A stretch of DNA of 64,000 bases from Eucommia ulmoides (Eukaryota; Streptophyta; Magnoliopsida; Garryales; Eucommiaceae): the NCBI GenBank assembly GCA_016647705.1, contig CM028335.1, forward strand, positions 15,459,905-15,523,904, written 5' to 3'. Position 1 is the stretch's first letter, and each line of letters opens with the position of its first letter. Position numbers and translations under genes: made by a program. This document shows positions 11,226 through 21,669 of the stretch, piece after piece. The notes beneath the pieces were generated by a model. The model had not been told where the DNA came from. It worked only from the letters and a program-made list of their open reading frames with translations, and searched no databases.

Positions 11226-12305
11226 AAAGTCAATAGTTTATACCAAGGGACAAACCAAGGTCATCCACCAAGGGCAGGACATTGATTAGGTCTAAGGGCC
11301 TGCAGCTAAGTACCTCTCTCCACCAGTCGACTTCAAGTCTGACATTCTAAAAGGGAAGGTACCCATGCATAGACTAAAATGGAGATAACCTTAAAGGGTT
11401 CTTAAATGGGCTTGACAATAGAGAACTCCCCGATGACCAGCCACAGGGATCCAATCGTCGCATTGCGCCCTTCCAGACAGAGAGGACCAGGCACCTTGGG
11501 AAACTCTCATCTTAAGTCCACGATACGATTTTCTTACAATCAACTCATGTCCCAGACTAGGGGCTAGTGGTCCATAGTCCTAGGCAGATGCGAGGAAGTT
11601 TTCAAAATTTTACACCTCTGAAGACGCATCCAAGTAGAAATTGACTTGGCAAAAACGTCGAGAGGAAAAAGTAGTCTCTGAAGTACCCTGGCTATGTCGC
11701 TCAAAAGCTTACACGCTTATGTACAGAAAAACAAGAATAAGTGAAAGAAGCCTACAAAATCCTAAGTTTCAAAAAAACGATGGTCCGAGCTCAGTCCTCT
11801 TCGCCCTCATTATGAGGGACGTCCGTGAGAGGAGAAGTGACGTCAATCTCGCCCTTCTGAAGGGGGTCCTTATCAGCACTGTCCTTATCAACATCTCTCT
11901 GCTCGGTGCCCTTATACGTGGCACCATCTAGGGGTTCAGCATCAATGCCCCGTAACCAAAATTATCAGGTTTAACAGGCACTGTCTTTCCACGCTACCTC
12001 TAGCCGGTAGGGTCCAAGAAGCGACGGGTACCACCCTGCCGTGCCACTCCTAGCCAGCAGGGTCCAAGTGACAACCTTCTCCAAAAATATCGTTCAGGAG
12101 TGCCTTCTAGAAATTTTGCCACATCTCCTTGGGTCGGCGTTATCTTAATCCTACTCCTTCCGCCTTGTCGTGTTGCCTCAGGCCGGCAAGAGGCAGATAG
12201 GGGTTTATCTCAAATTCTCCTCTGAAAATAATTCATAGGTGTAGAATAAAAAGGTGAACTAATACTCTTAGAATTCCAAAATATTCTAAGTGTTTAAAGT
12301 GTGTT

Positions 12306-12660
12306 GCCTTTTCTCTCATTGCATCTTGTTGCCCCCTCTGTGCTGAAGAAATAAAAAAGAGAATAGGGGCAACCCCCTCCATGCTGGCCCTTTCAAGGGG
12401 ACAGCTTCAAACCCAAAAAAATAAAAAAAATAATGATAAAAATAAAAATGGTTGTTGGCCCCTTCAAAGGGCCAGCAGCGGTAAAAGAAAAAAAGAAGGG
12501 GATTGTTGCGCCCCCTCCTATGCTGGCCCCTGGGACAACAATAAAAAAGAGGGAGGGCAGCACTTCCCCATCCCCCCATGTTGGTCTTGTGGCCAACACA
12601 GACCAGCGCCCCCTTGGGGGGCACTAGGCACTGTCCAAGAGGCCAACTAGGGCTAGCCCG
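12306..12660 (+). repeat. Segment of GGCC-rich inverted motifs and A-rich spacers
   Basis: TGCTGGCCCCTT-like and AAGGGGCCAGCA-like words alternate with A-rich spacers, forming several short inverted repeats (for example GGCCCCTT and AAGGGCC near 12458-12475). Apparent open frames here on both strands come from low-complexity sequence, so no gene is called. Confidence 0.45.
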
Positions 12661-12844
12661 CTAGCCCCAGCCGGGCCAACACGTCCCCGGACGACCAGTC
12701 AGCCCCTGCACGCACCCGACACCTTTGGAGGGCACACCGCCTCGCCCCCTAACCTTTTACTGGGTTCACCTCCCTAGGGATCACCTCTATTTTCTCTATG
12801 GTGAATGTCAGTCTATACTCAGGGCTTATTCACGGTGAATGTGT

Positions 12845-13200
12845 GTTGTCTTGAAAATCGAAAAAAAATTAGGGTCGTCCTGCCATGCTACCTGACCCCA
12901 ACCGTATGGAAGCCTATTTCAAATTAGCTCCTAGGAAAAAACTATTCGTGAGAAAAACGACGCCCTAAGAATAAAAAAAAATCGGGGTTTCCCCGCCGTG
13001 CTACTTGACCCCAGACCCTGATCGTATGGGGGCCTATTTCAAATTCGCTCCCCAAAAAGAGTCAACTCTTGAAAAACTATCGTCCTAAAAATTAAAGAAA
13101 TTCGAGGTCACCCTGCTGTGATACCTGACCCTGGACCCCGACTGTTTGGAGGCCTGTTTCGAATAAGCTCCACAGGGAAAATCTCACTCTCGGAAAAATG
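12845..13200 (+). repeat. ~115-120 bp tandem repeat, three units
   Basis: Units begin at about 12878 (CCTGCCATGCTACCTGACCC), 12992 (CCCGCCGTGCTACTTGACCC) and 13112 (CCTGCTGTGATACCTGACCC). Each continues through GGCCTATTTCAAATT and an A-rich end. Weaker copies extend back to about 12000. The array ends just before the 3' LTR. Confidence 0.7.
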
Positions 13201-13310
13201 TCAATTAAAGATGTTTCTCACGCTTCAAAATGTCCAAGATGCTCATTCCAACCAGGAATTGATATCCCTGACCGCCTCTCTTTCCTCGCCATACAAGGCT
13301 CGAGGGCAAC

Positions 13311-14115
13311 TAATGAGGGTATTTTAAGGCACCTCTGAGTCAGCACTTGGGATCCAACCATGTGTCTATCATCGTAGTGATAAGGACGCATTGCGGAATC
13401 CACAACACCACACTAGATCATACGCCGACCACGACTCCTCCCTGGAACCTCATTTACATCCAGGGAGGAGCGAGGAGCCTGACAGGAATATGCCACTCTG
13501 AGTTCTACGTCGTGTCCTAAGTGACTAATCTCAGGAGCTCAGCCGTTTACCTCGATCGGCTCTCCCTTCCAGCTCGTTTCCTCTCCAGAATTCCACGGAT
13601 CCCCCATTCTCCTCCACCATCTTACCACTACGGGCCAAGCAGAGGCTCCTGGGCTTTTCTAGATGGGCCCAAAAGCCTAAGCCCAACGATTATCTCATAA
13701 ACGCCCCAGATTATCAACTAAACACAGGGTTTCAACTAATTAACCGTGTTTAGGACTGACTAAACATCTCCAACTCATATATATATCGGGGGCTATGTAA
13801 GTACGAGGTACGTTGGAATACGATTGACATTACGATCGAGTTTATTTGTTTACTTGCTGCATTACTGTACTTTTTCTCTTTGAGCACTGATTACCACACC
13901 AGAGGGGCTTCACCGGGACAAATCCCAGTTTGTGCCTTCTGTAGGTACACCCCCTAAGGAGTAGAACTCTAGACATAGCAAGTTAGTCCTTCCCGGACCC
14001 AGTACAGCTCACCTGAAAAATGTTCAACCGATGACTCCACCTCAACAAGAGGACCCACCCACTTGTCATCCAACTAGGCTATACTCAAGGTGTGTACCAG
14101 TTTTATACACCAACA
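13311..14115 (+). repeat. 3' LTR of the Tat-like non-coding element
   Basis: Counterpart of 9333-10081. It carries about 60 bp of extra sequence near 13970-14040 and a shorter AT run at the TATA region, so the two LTRs have diverged by both point changes and length changes. Confidence 0.75.
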
Positions 14116-14463
14116 CAACAATAATTGGTTGCTTATGAAGATAAATTTCAATTGTTTATTCGACTAATTTCTGCAGTTGTATCTTTTCAATTGCAGATAC
14201 GAAACCCACGTTAGAAACGGTTTCTTGTTCACTTTTTTAGGCTCATAGATTTTTTATTTTTGTTTTTAGCTCATAAGATTAAAAATAATTTTGGGCAGAT
14301 TTACTAAATTTGGAGCATCTGTTCACTAGCGTTTTCATATCGTGCATTCATATAAAAGGCTGGATTATTTGTTTCGATATTATAGGGTAAATTAATTATT
14401 TGTTTTTTCATCCAAGAAAATCATATTTATTTTGAAAATTAAATTTAATTAATTTTATTGTAC
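14113..14463 (+). repeat. Remainder of the second tandem copy
   Basis: Continues the copy begun at 9292-9332 after the LTR element. It is similar to 8801-9290, including a conserved CAGTTGTATCTTTTCAATTG phrase, and ends with ACCATGG as copy one does. Confidence 0.6.
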
Positions 14464-14736
14464 CATGGTGAAACAAACATTGGCAGGACTGCATGGGGGT
14501 CCTTTTATCGCCTCTAGCTATGACTATAATGTTCCTCTTAATGTATATGGTATGAATAAAAATGTAATATTTCTCTTTTAAATTCATATAATTTTCAATT
14601 ATTTAATCTATCTGCATTTTAATAACTATGTATATTGATCAACAAAGTGTTGTTCATTTACTGTTTTCATTGTTAATTTACTGTTTTCATTTTAAGAACT
14701 ATATATACTGATCGATAAGAAGTTGTATTTTAAGAA

Positions 14737-14945
14737 GAGAAAAGTACATTTTAAACCCTCTAGGTATTGACGAATTTCTTAATAATCCCTCTCCGTTTGA
14801 GCGTTTAATTTTAAACCCTCTATATATCAACACGTTTTTATTTGGTCTTTTTATCAAAAAAAAAAAAAAAAAATTGGCTAAGCTAACAGAATTTTGAGGG
14901 CAAAATCGTCATTTTTTCATTTTTTAATATTTTTTTCTTTTTCTT
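14737..14945. repeat. Left terminal inverted repeat of the Pack-MULE
   Basis: Starts GAGAAAAGTACATTTTAAAC. It matches the reverse complement of the right end through TTTTAAACCCTCTA, TTTGAGYGTTT and AACACGTTTTTATTTGGTC. A run of about 18 A residues near 14858 interrupts the match. Confidence 0.85.
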
Positions 14946-14949
14946 TGAC

Positions 14950-16120
14950 CCCCTCTCTCTCTTCCACTCTCTCTCCCAAGTTCCTCTGTATCTAGATTGG
15001 ACACAAATCTCAAAAACTTCTTCCTTGCCACTAATTCCTCCATAACCGCCACCATATTCTCCAAGTTCTTCCCTTTCAAAGCAGACACCAAAGCCTCCTT
15101 GTGCCTGAACTTCTTCAACAACTTATCATGCTCTGCTAATTTCACCTTTTTAGGCCTCATGACCAAGTAATCACCTTTCCTTGGCTTCTCATTTTGGCCA
15201 TGATGAAAATATCAAAAATTCATAGGCCTTAAAACTGGCCTCTGAAGCTCCTCTACAGGGCCAAAACCAACAAAATCACCGAATTCCGACTCGATTTTTT
15301 CTTTCACTTTCCTCTTGCCTATATAGAAAACCCCATTTGAGGTTCTAATCACTCTAGTGGAACAATCAGGCAAGAACCCAACAGACATAAGAGGATTAAG
15401 GTACCTCATTGAATTGGTGATTTTAAACTTGGCATAATCGAAAACTTTCATAAACCCGTCTAATGCTACACTCATAATTCTGTTTTGTTGAGCTTATTCC
15501 CCACTTTCTTTATGAATCTTTCTCACACAAATTGATGATACTGTCGTGTTGTGACTCTCCATTGAATACAATAATCTCCCACCACCAATCATATCCCATA
15601 TTTTCACCAAATGTCCACTTGTCGTCGCAACTAACCCTCCTAAAGGCAATTTGATTGCATCCTCTACCGGCTTCCCATGGTTCATTTCCATTACTGAACT
15701 TCCACTCGAAACCCTAATGTCCCAAACCTTAACCGTATGATCATATGAACCAGTAACAAACATATCGTCACTCGCAGATGAACCATCGTCGCACCGGACA
15801 TAATCTTTGTGCCCGTGAAGATCAAGGATGGTAGTTTGTGAGGTCACATCCCCGTACTTCACGATGGCATCGTCCCCGCCCGAGAATAGGTAGAGCTTGT
15901 CGAGGCGAGGGTAGCGGACAAGGCAAATAGGGCGAGAGTGGCCGCAGAGGTTCTGGAGGACGGATCAAGACTTAACATCGAATAGTGGACTTTTCCAAAG
16001 AGGTCTTTGGCAGCAAGTAAGCAACCATCAGATCGGAAGGAGGCAGAAATGGCGGTATCGGAAAAGGCCGACGTGATGGTGGATTTAGGTAGGTTCTAGT
16101 GTCTCGGCAGAGAAGATAGT
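14950..16120 (-). pseudogene. UTP15: UTP15 fragment: WD40 repeats and start of the C-terminal domain
   Basis: UTP15 is a WD40 subunit of the nucleolar U3 small-subunit processome (t-UTP subcomplex), needed for pre-18S rRNA processing. On the minus strand, SAFSDTAISASFRSDGCLLA (about 16085) leads into the WD40 blades: DLHGHKDYVRCD, TGSYDHTVKVWD (about 15760-15730), GHLVKIWDMIGGGRLLYSME and SVALDGFMKVFDYAKF. The UTP15 C-domain follows (MRPKKVKLAEHDKLLKKFRH, VAVMEELVARKKFLRFVSNL, DTEELG). It ends there, at the inverted end, so roughly the last fifth of the protein is missing. There is a frame change near 16000, a GAA-to-TAA type stop near 15490 and a CGA-to-TGA type stop near 15212. No introns are seen. 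Not functional as UTP15. Confidence 0.92.
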
Positions 16121-16517
16121 TGTTGGTCCAGTAGAATAGCCAAGAAGGTGGGTGAATTGGGTAATTAAAAAATATTATCAGAATATACTTGAATAAATCA
16201 AATAATTAATTTTATACCTAAATTAATTATTATTTTTATACCATAGCGGAATTAAAATAAATTTAAGTGCACACCCAAACAACAAAAATAAACAAATTAA
16301 GAAAGCAGCACACCAGAGATTTATATTGGTTCACTAAGCTACTCTTGGCTAATCCAGTCTCCCAAGCTCTACGGAGGTCGCACCCACTAAAACCAAGATC
16401 CCTTTAAAGGTAGAAACCAAACTCGCACAATGATTCTTTTCAAAGGCTCAAAATCAACCTCTATTTTTTACAGGCTCATGAATAACCTTTACAACTTCCT
16501 TTTCCCAGACTCAGGAA

Positions 16518-16748
16518 GGGTTAATTATATTTTACTCCCCTGTGGTTTGGCCAATTTCCACTTTACCCCCTATGGTTTGGAAATCGCCACTTACCCCCCT
16601 GTAGTCAGATTTTCAAACCACTTACCCCCCTGATAAAGGGGTAAGTGCGCTAAATATTTGACCACAGGAGGGGTAAGTGACGATTTTCAAACCACATGGG
16701 GGTAAGTGCAAATTGGTCAAACCACAGGGGGTAAAGTATAATTAACCC
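16518..16748. mobile_element. 231 bp MITE with MULE-type target duplication
   Basis: Starts GGGTTAATTATATTTTACTC, and its other end is the reverse complement (AAGTATAATTAACCC). The arms include GGTTTGGCCAATTTCCACTT and its inverse, so the whole element folds back. An exact 10 bp duplication GACTCAGGAA lies at 16508-16517 and 16749-16758. A 9-11 bp duplication points to a Mutator-derived MITE. No coding capacity. Confidence 0.9.
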
Positions 16749-17869
16749 GACTCAGGAATAACCTCTACTTTTTCAAGGCTCAAGAATAACCTATCTTTTT
16801 ACAGGCTAAAGATTTACCTAATTATTTGTATCACTACGGCTCAAGAATCAAAACCTCTCAAAATACTCCAAGTATCATTTTCACAGGTAAGGATGAAACA
16901 TTTACAATTCACTCACACTATTTCTATTCAGGAAGAATTAATACATCAATCTCTTTACAGGAAGAGACTGAAACCCGGCTACCCTTGATTAAATATCCCC
17001 AACAGTATTCAATTCATCACAACTCACTAATACACAAATTGATAAGAAGTAAATCTCACTCAGGAGCTTCTACCACCCTAGATAAATAATAACTCAATTA
17101 ATATCCCAACTAGTAATAGAAAAACATGAGATACAAAAATCTGATTTTAACAAAAATATGGGTAGCAAATTGGAGCACGTAATCAGATGTAAGAAATTGT
17201 TTATAAAAATATTTTCTTCAAAAATCAGAAACAAATTTCTAAGATCAATTTTCAAATATAGAATAATAAATAAAACGTTAAGCAATATGGAAAAATCTCA
17301 CCCGGAATCCACAGAAATAATGATTAGAACAATATAGCTTTAAATCCGATAGCAATAAAGATAAACAACAATTGATCTTTAAGATCGTCTCTCAGAAAAG
17401 CTCACAATATTTCAGAAAAATAACTCTTATAAAAACTCACAAATAATATGATATGATTTCTCTCTTGTTTTATGCTTAATTGCTAATGAAATTCGCAGGT
17501 CTATTTAAAGGCATATGTAATCAGCCTTCTAACGGTTAGTTTACAAGTGTCATGATAATAAAAAAGCTCTTATAGACCCCTTATAACATAAGGACTTCAT
17601 TTAGGTTCAATTTCACTTAAAAACAACTTTCAAATCTTTCAATTAAATCTCCAAAATATTTCTCAATCAAAATAAATAAGTGTAGAATCCATTTTAATTA
17701 CCAAATTGAGAAACCTTAATATTTAATTAACCATATTGAAAGGATTTAATTAGTATATGAACCATATCTTAAATATTAAGAATATCCCTTAAATCTCTCT
17801 CAAATCCTAACAAAAAATTGTTACTTTTAGATTTAAAATCGGATCAAACAATATCCTAAACCAGCACAT

Positions 17870-18105
17870 TCGGTCAACTGCCTAGTCGACTGCCCAAAGC
17901 CATACCATCGCCGCAGTGAGAATAAGTCGACCGCTCGATCGACTCACAAATTCAGAGAGTTTGTCATGCTTTTACCGGTCGACCACTTGGTCGACTCGCA
18001 GATTCAGAGAGTTTAGATGTTTTCACAGGTCGACCAGTCGATCGACTCTTCAATTCTGGATGTTTCATCTTCCTTCTCTGATCGACTCCTCAATCGACTG
18101 CCTCC
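17870..18105 (+). repeat. ~52 bp tandem repeat with GTCGAC/GATCGAC core
   Basis: Units start at about 17926, 17978 and 18029 with GTCGACC, then a GATCGACTC or GGTCGACTC word and 'AATTCAGAGAGTTT', with weaker partial units on each side. Cores are dyad-symmetric (GTCGAC, CGATCG). It lies near the right end of the LTR-like insertion. Confidence 0.7.
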
Positions 18106-18564
18106 TTCTGAATCACTTCTCTGATCTCGTTTTTAACCTACTTTCTTTTACGATTTCGCCCATTTATCCATTTTTATATTTAAATAAGCTCCACTAATAT
18201 TCTTATATTCCATTTTAGTCATTCAAAAATATTTATTTTTAATTCACATAGGAGTAAATAAATATACTTAACAAAAACACACATAAAAGATAAAATTCAT
18301 TTTGTGTCATGTGTGTGTTCCTAAATGGGATATTAAGAGTTAATATTTACCTGGGTTGTTTTCCTTAATTTCTTCAAACTCTGAATGCTTCTTCATCATC
18401 TTGATATCTTCATTAAGCATCCATTCCATTTGACATCTTCATTTAGCATCCATTCAATTTGATATCTTCATTACAGGAACTTTAAATCACTGAAACACTT
18501 GATCAAATATTAGTTCTACCAAAACATAAATACTTAATTGTTCATAAAAATCTTGGGATCAATA

Positions 18565-18773
18565 ATAGTAATGGTTGTGGAATGAGGGGCGGAAAAGTCG
18601 TAAAACGATGTGGGGGAAAAAGAAAGAGAAGTAATTGCAGAAAGTAGGGTTTGGGTTGGGTTTTCTTTCGGCGCTTTGAATGACTTCCAGTACTTAGATT
18701 CTATGGTTGGTGTAGACTTGTTTGAGGTGGATTTGAGCTTCGGCTTCACCGGAAAGGCCTCAGTGGTTCCCAT
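18565..18773 (-). pseudogene. UTP15: UTP15 N-terminal fragment
   Basis: The frame starts at the ATG 18773-18771 (MGTTEAFPVKPKLKSTSNKS) and runs through ESKYWKSFKAPKENPTQTLL and SLSFSPTSFYDFSAP, the usual UTP15 head before the first WD40 blade. It is cut at ATAGT (18565-18569). Joining it to ATAGT at 16116-16120 on the minus strand restores TTITIFSAETLEP in frame, proving that the two UTP15 pieces were once continuous. A GA-rich leader (about 18780-18840) lies upstream and may be captured 5'-UTR. Confidence 0.9.
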
Positions 18774-18844
18774 CGGTAGGGAAAGAGAGAGAGGGAGGAA
18801 GAGAGAGAGATGAGCGAAAAAGAGAGAGAGAGAGAGAGAAATGA

Positions 18845-19058
18845 AGAAAAAGAAAAAAGAAAATTAAAAAATTATTAAAAAATTAAAATATGTAAAATGA
18901 CTATTTTAGCTCTCCATTCTATTATTTTTTATGGATATTTTGACAGAATGACCAAATAAAAACGTGTTAATATATATAGGGTTTAAAATGAAACACTCAA
19001 ATGGAGAAGGACCATTTAAAAATTCGTTAATAACTAGAGGGTTTAAAATATATTTTTT
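18845..19058. repeat. Right terminal inverted repeat of the Pack-MULE
   Basis: Reverse complement of the left end: GACCAAATAAAAACGTGTTA (about 18950), then 'GGGTTTAAAAT' twice (near 18978 and 19039), ending at 19058 just before TATTTTAAGAA. It diverges from the left arm mainly by point changes. Confidence 0.85.
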
Positions 19059-19069
19059 TATTTTAAGAA

Positions 19070-19650
19070 CTATGTACATATGATTAAATTCCTCAATCTC
19101 TGTTTTCGTTCCCAAAATTTTGATTTAAAATCTAGGAGGAAATTGCAAAACATATAATTTTCTCTTTCTTTTTATTTCCATTTTTTTTCTATTCTAAGTT
19201 TCTTCAAAACAAAAACACAAAGGTGGTGCTTGGTTGGTGCTGATTTGTACCGTTCTGTACTGCATTCATTGGTAATGTGCTTATTTGTAATATTAATAGA
19301 AAATGTACATTGTTTGTTTTGGTTTAACCAAATTTAGTTGATGAAATTAAGTCATTATTCGGCATTATTTGATCATGAATTACTACATCAAATTAAGTAA
19401 TTATTTGATTGTTTGTGTTGTCTCTTTTTCGTAATTGTAATATACATTGTTGACGGGTGCAGGTATAAATGTTAATTATTATTGACATTTAATAACACAG
19501 GTGTAGAATGATCTATAATTAGAGGTTATTATAGTAATTTTTTAGGTGTATTTGTTTTATGCATGTGCCTTTAAGGCAGATTAAGGTGATTTTTTTAATT
19601 TTTTTCTTTGAATTGCAAACAGTTGACGATTTGCAACCAAGTATGGATAT
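19070..19650. other. AT-rich spacer, no gene seen
   Basis: No coding frame was found. A short hairpin TGCC/GGCA (about 19565-19577) after TTAGG (about 19543) faintly resembles a Helitron 3' end on the minus strand, but the stem is only four base pairs. Confidence 0.3.
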
Positions 19651-19800
19651 CATAGGAGGTTTAATCTCTTTTATTTTTTATTTTTTTTAGTGATAGTTCA
19701 TCAAATGCACTCCAAAACAGGTATGGATATCTAATTTTTCCATTATTTGAATTTGTCCTTTGGTTTTTCACCTTTTTTTTTTTGTCAATTTTAAGCAACA
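19651..19800 (+). pseudogene. Second, partial copy of the unidentified gene fragment
   Basis: Resembles 8600-8780: 'TTTAATCTCTTTT', AG, a 30 bp exon-like block TGATAGTTCATCAAATGCAC (19691-19720), a GT donor, then intron-like text ending 'TGTCAATTTTAAG'. Exon borders and length (30 bp) match the copy at 8638-8667. The remaining exons were not found. Confidence 0.4.
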
Positions 19801-20219
19801 GTGCTTTGTAATCTATTTGAATTTGTATCTGCATGCCCAGTTGAATTCATTGAACTTGATATTGTTGTTCAAATTCTTGGATAGAAACTCATGCAATTCT
19901 CGCATTTCTTTTCGTTTTATCTAACTATTCAGATTTGTGGTTTTTTAAATAATGAATAAGAGGATTTTTAGATTTTTAGGCTTGATATTGTTGTTCAAAT
20001 TATTTTTTAAATAATCTAACAATTCTCGCCTTTTATGCCCTATTTTCTAATAGATTTTTCGACCTGCAATATTTGTTTTGAGGAGTTATACATCTGCAAT
20101 TGGAGAGGCAAATTATCTTTATGTCAATCTGTTCATGCTCGCACATCTATTTTTTCTAATTTTTGTTTCAAATTCAGTTCGATTGGTTATTTTTTACATC
20201 ACAATTTATGTTAACGGGT

Positions 20220-20480
20220 AAAAAAGCATTAAGCTTTCAAATGATAGAAAGCTTTTTAAAAAAACAACTTTAAGAATGGACCAGTGATTGCAAACTTGTC
20301 ATCAAACTTTTTTTTTTTTCAAATTAAGGTAAAAAAGTTAGGTAAAAACATTAAGCTTTCAAATTATAGAAAGCTTGAAAAAAAAAACGACTTTAAGAAT
20401 TGGCCACATCATTGGCAAAAAAATATAATTGACTACATCATTGAAAAAAACGACTTTAAGAATTGATCCCACAAAAAAAA
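20220..20480 (+). repeat. Repeated TTAAGCTTTCAAATGATAGA segments
   Basis: The block 'AAAAACATTAAGCTTTCAAA...ACTTTAAGAATGGACCA' occurs at about 20222 and 20345, and in related form at about 7940-8030 next to the Helitron gene. It looks like a duplicated piece of the Helitron's upstream region. An apparent 60-codon frame here is low-complexity. Confidence 0.45.
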
Positions 20481-20746
20481 AATTAAAAAAATCTCGACTT
20501 TTTCAAACAAACGAAAATCAAGTTTTAAAAGTTCTTTACTAATCTTATTGTTGTGCTTTTATAAAAATAAAAAATAAATAAATAAAAGGAAAAGTGTAAA
20601 GGTTTTTTAATTATTGTTTATTTCAATAATTGTGGGTAAGACACTAGACCCGGAATTCTTTTTTAGATGATAACTCAACAGTGTCATTCCAAAAAAAAAT
20701 CATCAACATTGACCAAATCATTGTAGATTTTTTTTTTTCAATTTCA

Positions 20747-20751
<5 letters not shown>

Positions 20752-20807
<56 letters not shown>
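20752..20807. repeat. (TA)n microsatellite
   Basis: About 28 uninterrupted TA units. The apparent YIYIYI peptides in both directions are artefacts of it. Confidence 0.95.
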
Positions 20808-20809
<2 letters not shown>

Positions 20810-21668
20810 CATAGAAACACCAACCATAAGCTTGGTAATGCAGAAAAATGCTTAGATGATGCTCTTAACATCAACATCACCTTTACCAGAATACCATTCA
20901 TGAAGGCAAATCTTAAGCATATGCTACCATTCAAAAAAGTAAAATTATAAGCTCGAAAAAGGGAGAGAAACAACACAAAGGAAAAAAAAACGTTTAGCAT
21001 GTCAACGTCAGTGCAGGGAACACACAAATATAGCTAAAGATTCATACTTGAGAAGAATGGACTGGATCAGAATCTAGCTAAAATTACAAATGCAAACCAA
21101 AGTAGTGAGCTGAGAAATGGAAATGAAACCAAATTTGAATTAAACCGACGCAGTGGATTGGAATCTGATTTCAAACCAAAGAAGAGGATAAGAGGAAGAG
21201 GGTTAAGGATCTACAACGAAGAAAAGAAATTCAGGTAGACCAGGAGAGGTGATGAATCTGGAGGGAAAAAAAAAGATAAACCAGAAATTATAAGAAAAAA
21301 TAAATTAAAAAAAATAAAAATGGAAAAATACAATTACCTATTGTTCTCTCACCTTCGAATCGATATTCACCGCAAGGAGATGAACGATGGTGATTTCATG
21401 GTCTAATATCCAAAATTTATTTCAATTTCAAACCCAAAATGGACGATTGTGGCCTTCGAAGAGGAGAGAACTGGCGTCGGTGCGGTGGTGGTGGCAACGG
21501 TGACCTTGGAAGAGGAAGCCAGATCTGTGAGTCAATTGTGCGAGTCGTTGGCGATGGCGATGTGGTGGGAAAATGGCAATGGCAAGTGGTGATGGCGATG
21601 GCGATGATCTCAGTAGCGGCGTCGGGTGAGTCATTGGCGATGGCAACGGGGCGGAAGAGAGGTTGGGA
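20808..21668. other. Unassigned sequence, GC-richer at 21430-21660
   Basis: No recognised gene. The block 21439-21660 is GC-rich with GGCGATGGC-type repeats and frames open on both strands, which suggests captured host coding or leader DNA of unknown origin inside the candidate Helitron. Confidence 0.3.
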
Positions 21669-21669
21669 T

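Larger units (their letters stand above)
9333..14115 (+). mobile_element. Tat-like LTR element without visible gag-pol (LARD-like fossil)
   Basis: Two direct repeats of about 750-800 bp (9333-10081 and 13311-14115) bound a 3.2 kb interior with no recognisable gag, protease, reverse transcriptase or integrase. The LTR starts TGATGGGAG and ends near ACACCA. The base run before the 3' LTR (GGCTCGAGGGCAAC) resembles that before the 3' LTR of the Gypsy element at 27962-48874. The interior near 11218-11460 shares its sequence with 42100-42350 of that element (CAATAGTTTRTACCAAGG, GACCAGCCACAGGG). It therefore looks like a non-coding relative that depended on a Tat-type partner. The target duplication is imperfect (TAACA/CAACA). 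The two LTRs have visibly diverged, so it is not recent. Confidence 0.7.
16121..18564. mobile_element. LTR-like insertion inside the UTP15 copy
   Basis: Begins TGTTGGTCCAG and ends GGGATCAATA, with the 5 bp duplication ATAGT on both sides (16116-16120, 18565-18569). One duplicate restores the UTP15 frame exactly, so the borders are sound. At 2444 bp with no coding domain it looks like a solo LTR or non-coding derivative. Plant copies beginning 'AATAGCC..AGGTGGGTGAATT' are common, but I cannot name the family. It contains a nested MITE (16518-16748) and a short tandem array (about 17870-18105). Confidence 0.65.
14737..19058. mobile_element. Pack-MULE-like element carrying a UTP15 fragment
   Basis: About 200 bp inverted ends (14737-14945 and 18845-19058) flank a captured host gene. 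An 11 bp direct duplication, TATTTTAAGAA, lies immediately outside both ends (14726-14736 and 19059-19069). Long inverted ends, a 9-11 bp duplication and a host gene inside with no transposase are the marks of a Pack-MULE (Mutator superfamily). The total is 4322 bp, of which 2444 bp plus its 5 bp duplication is a later insertion (16121-18564). The original element was thus about 1.9 kb, a normal Pack-MULE size. The cargo is read on the minus strand. Confidence 0.85.

Noticed and set aside
12316-12650. Overlapping open frames on both strands
   Set aside because: Produced by A-rich spacers and GGCC-rich inverted words. No domain, and it sits within a non-coding LTR element.
14950-18773. A functional UTP15 gene
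   Set aside because: It lacks the end of the protein, has in-frame stops and a frame change, is split by an insertion, and lies inside a transposon with its own target duplication.
19543-19580. A third Helitron 3' end
   Set aside because: Stem of only four base pairs and a poor CTRR signal. Mentioned only as weak.
20644-21027. A 127-codon membrane-like protein on the minus strand
   Set aside because: Its centre is translated (TA)n, and there is no recognisable domain.
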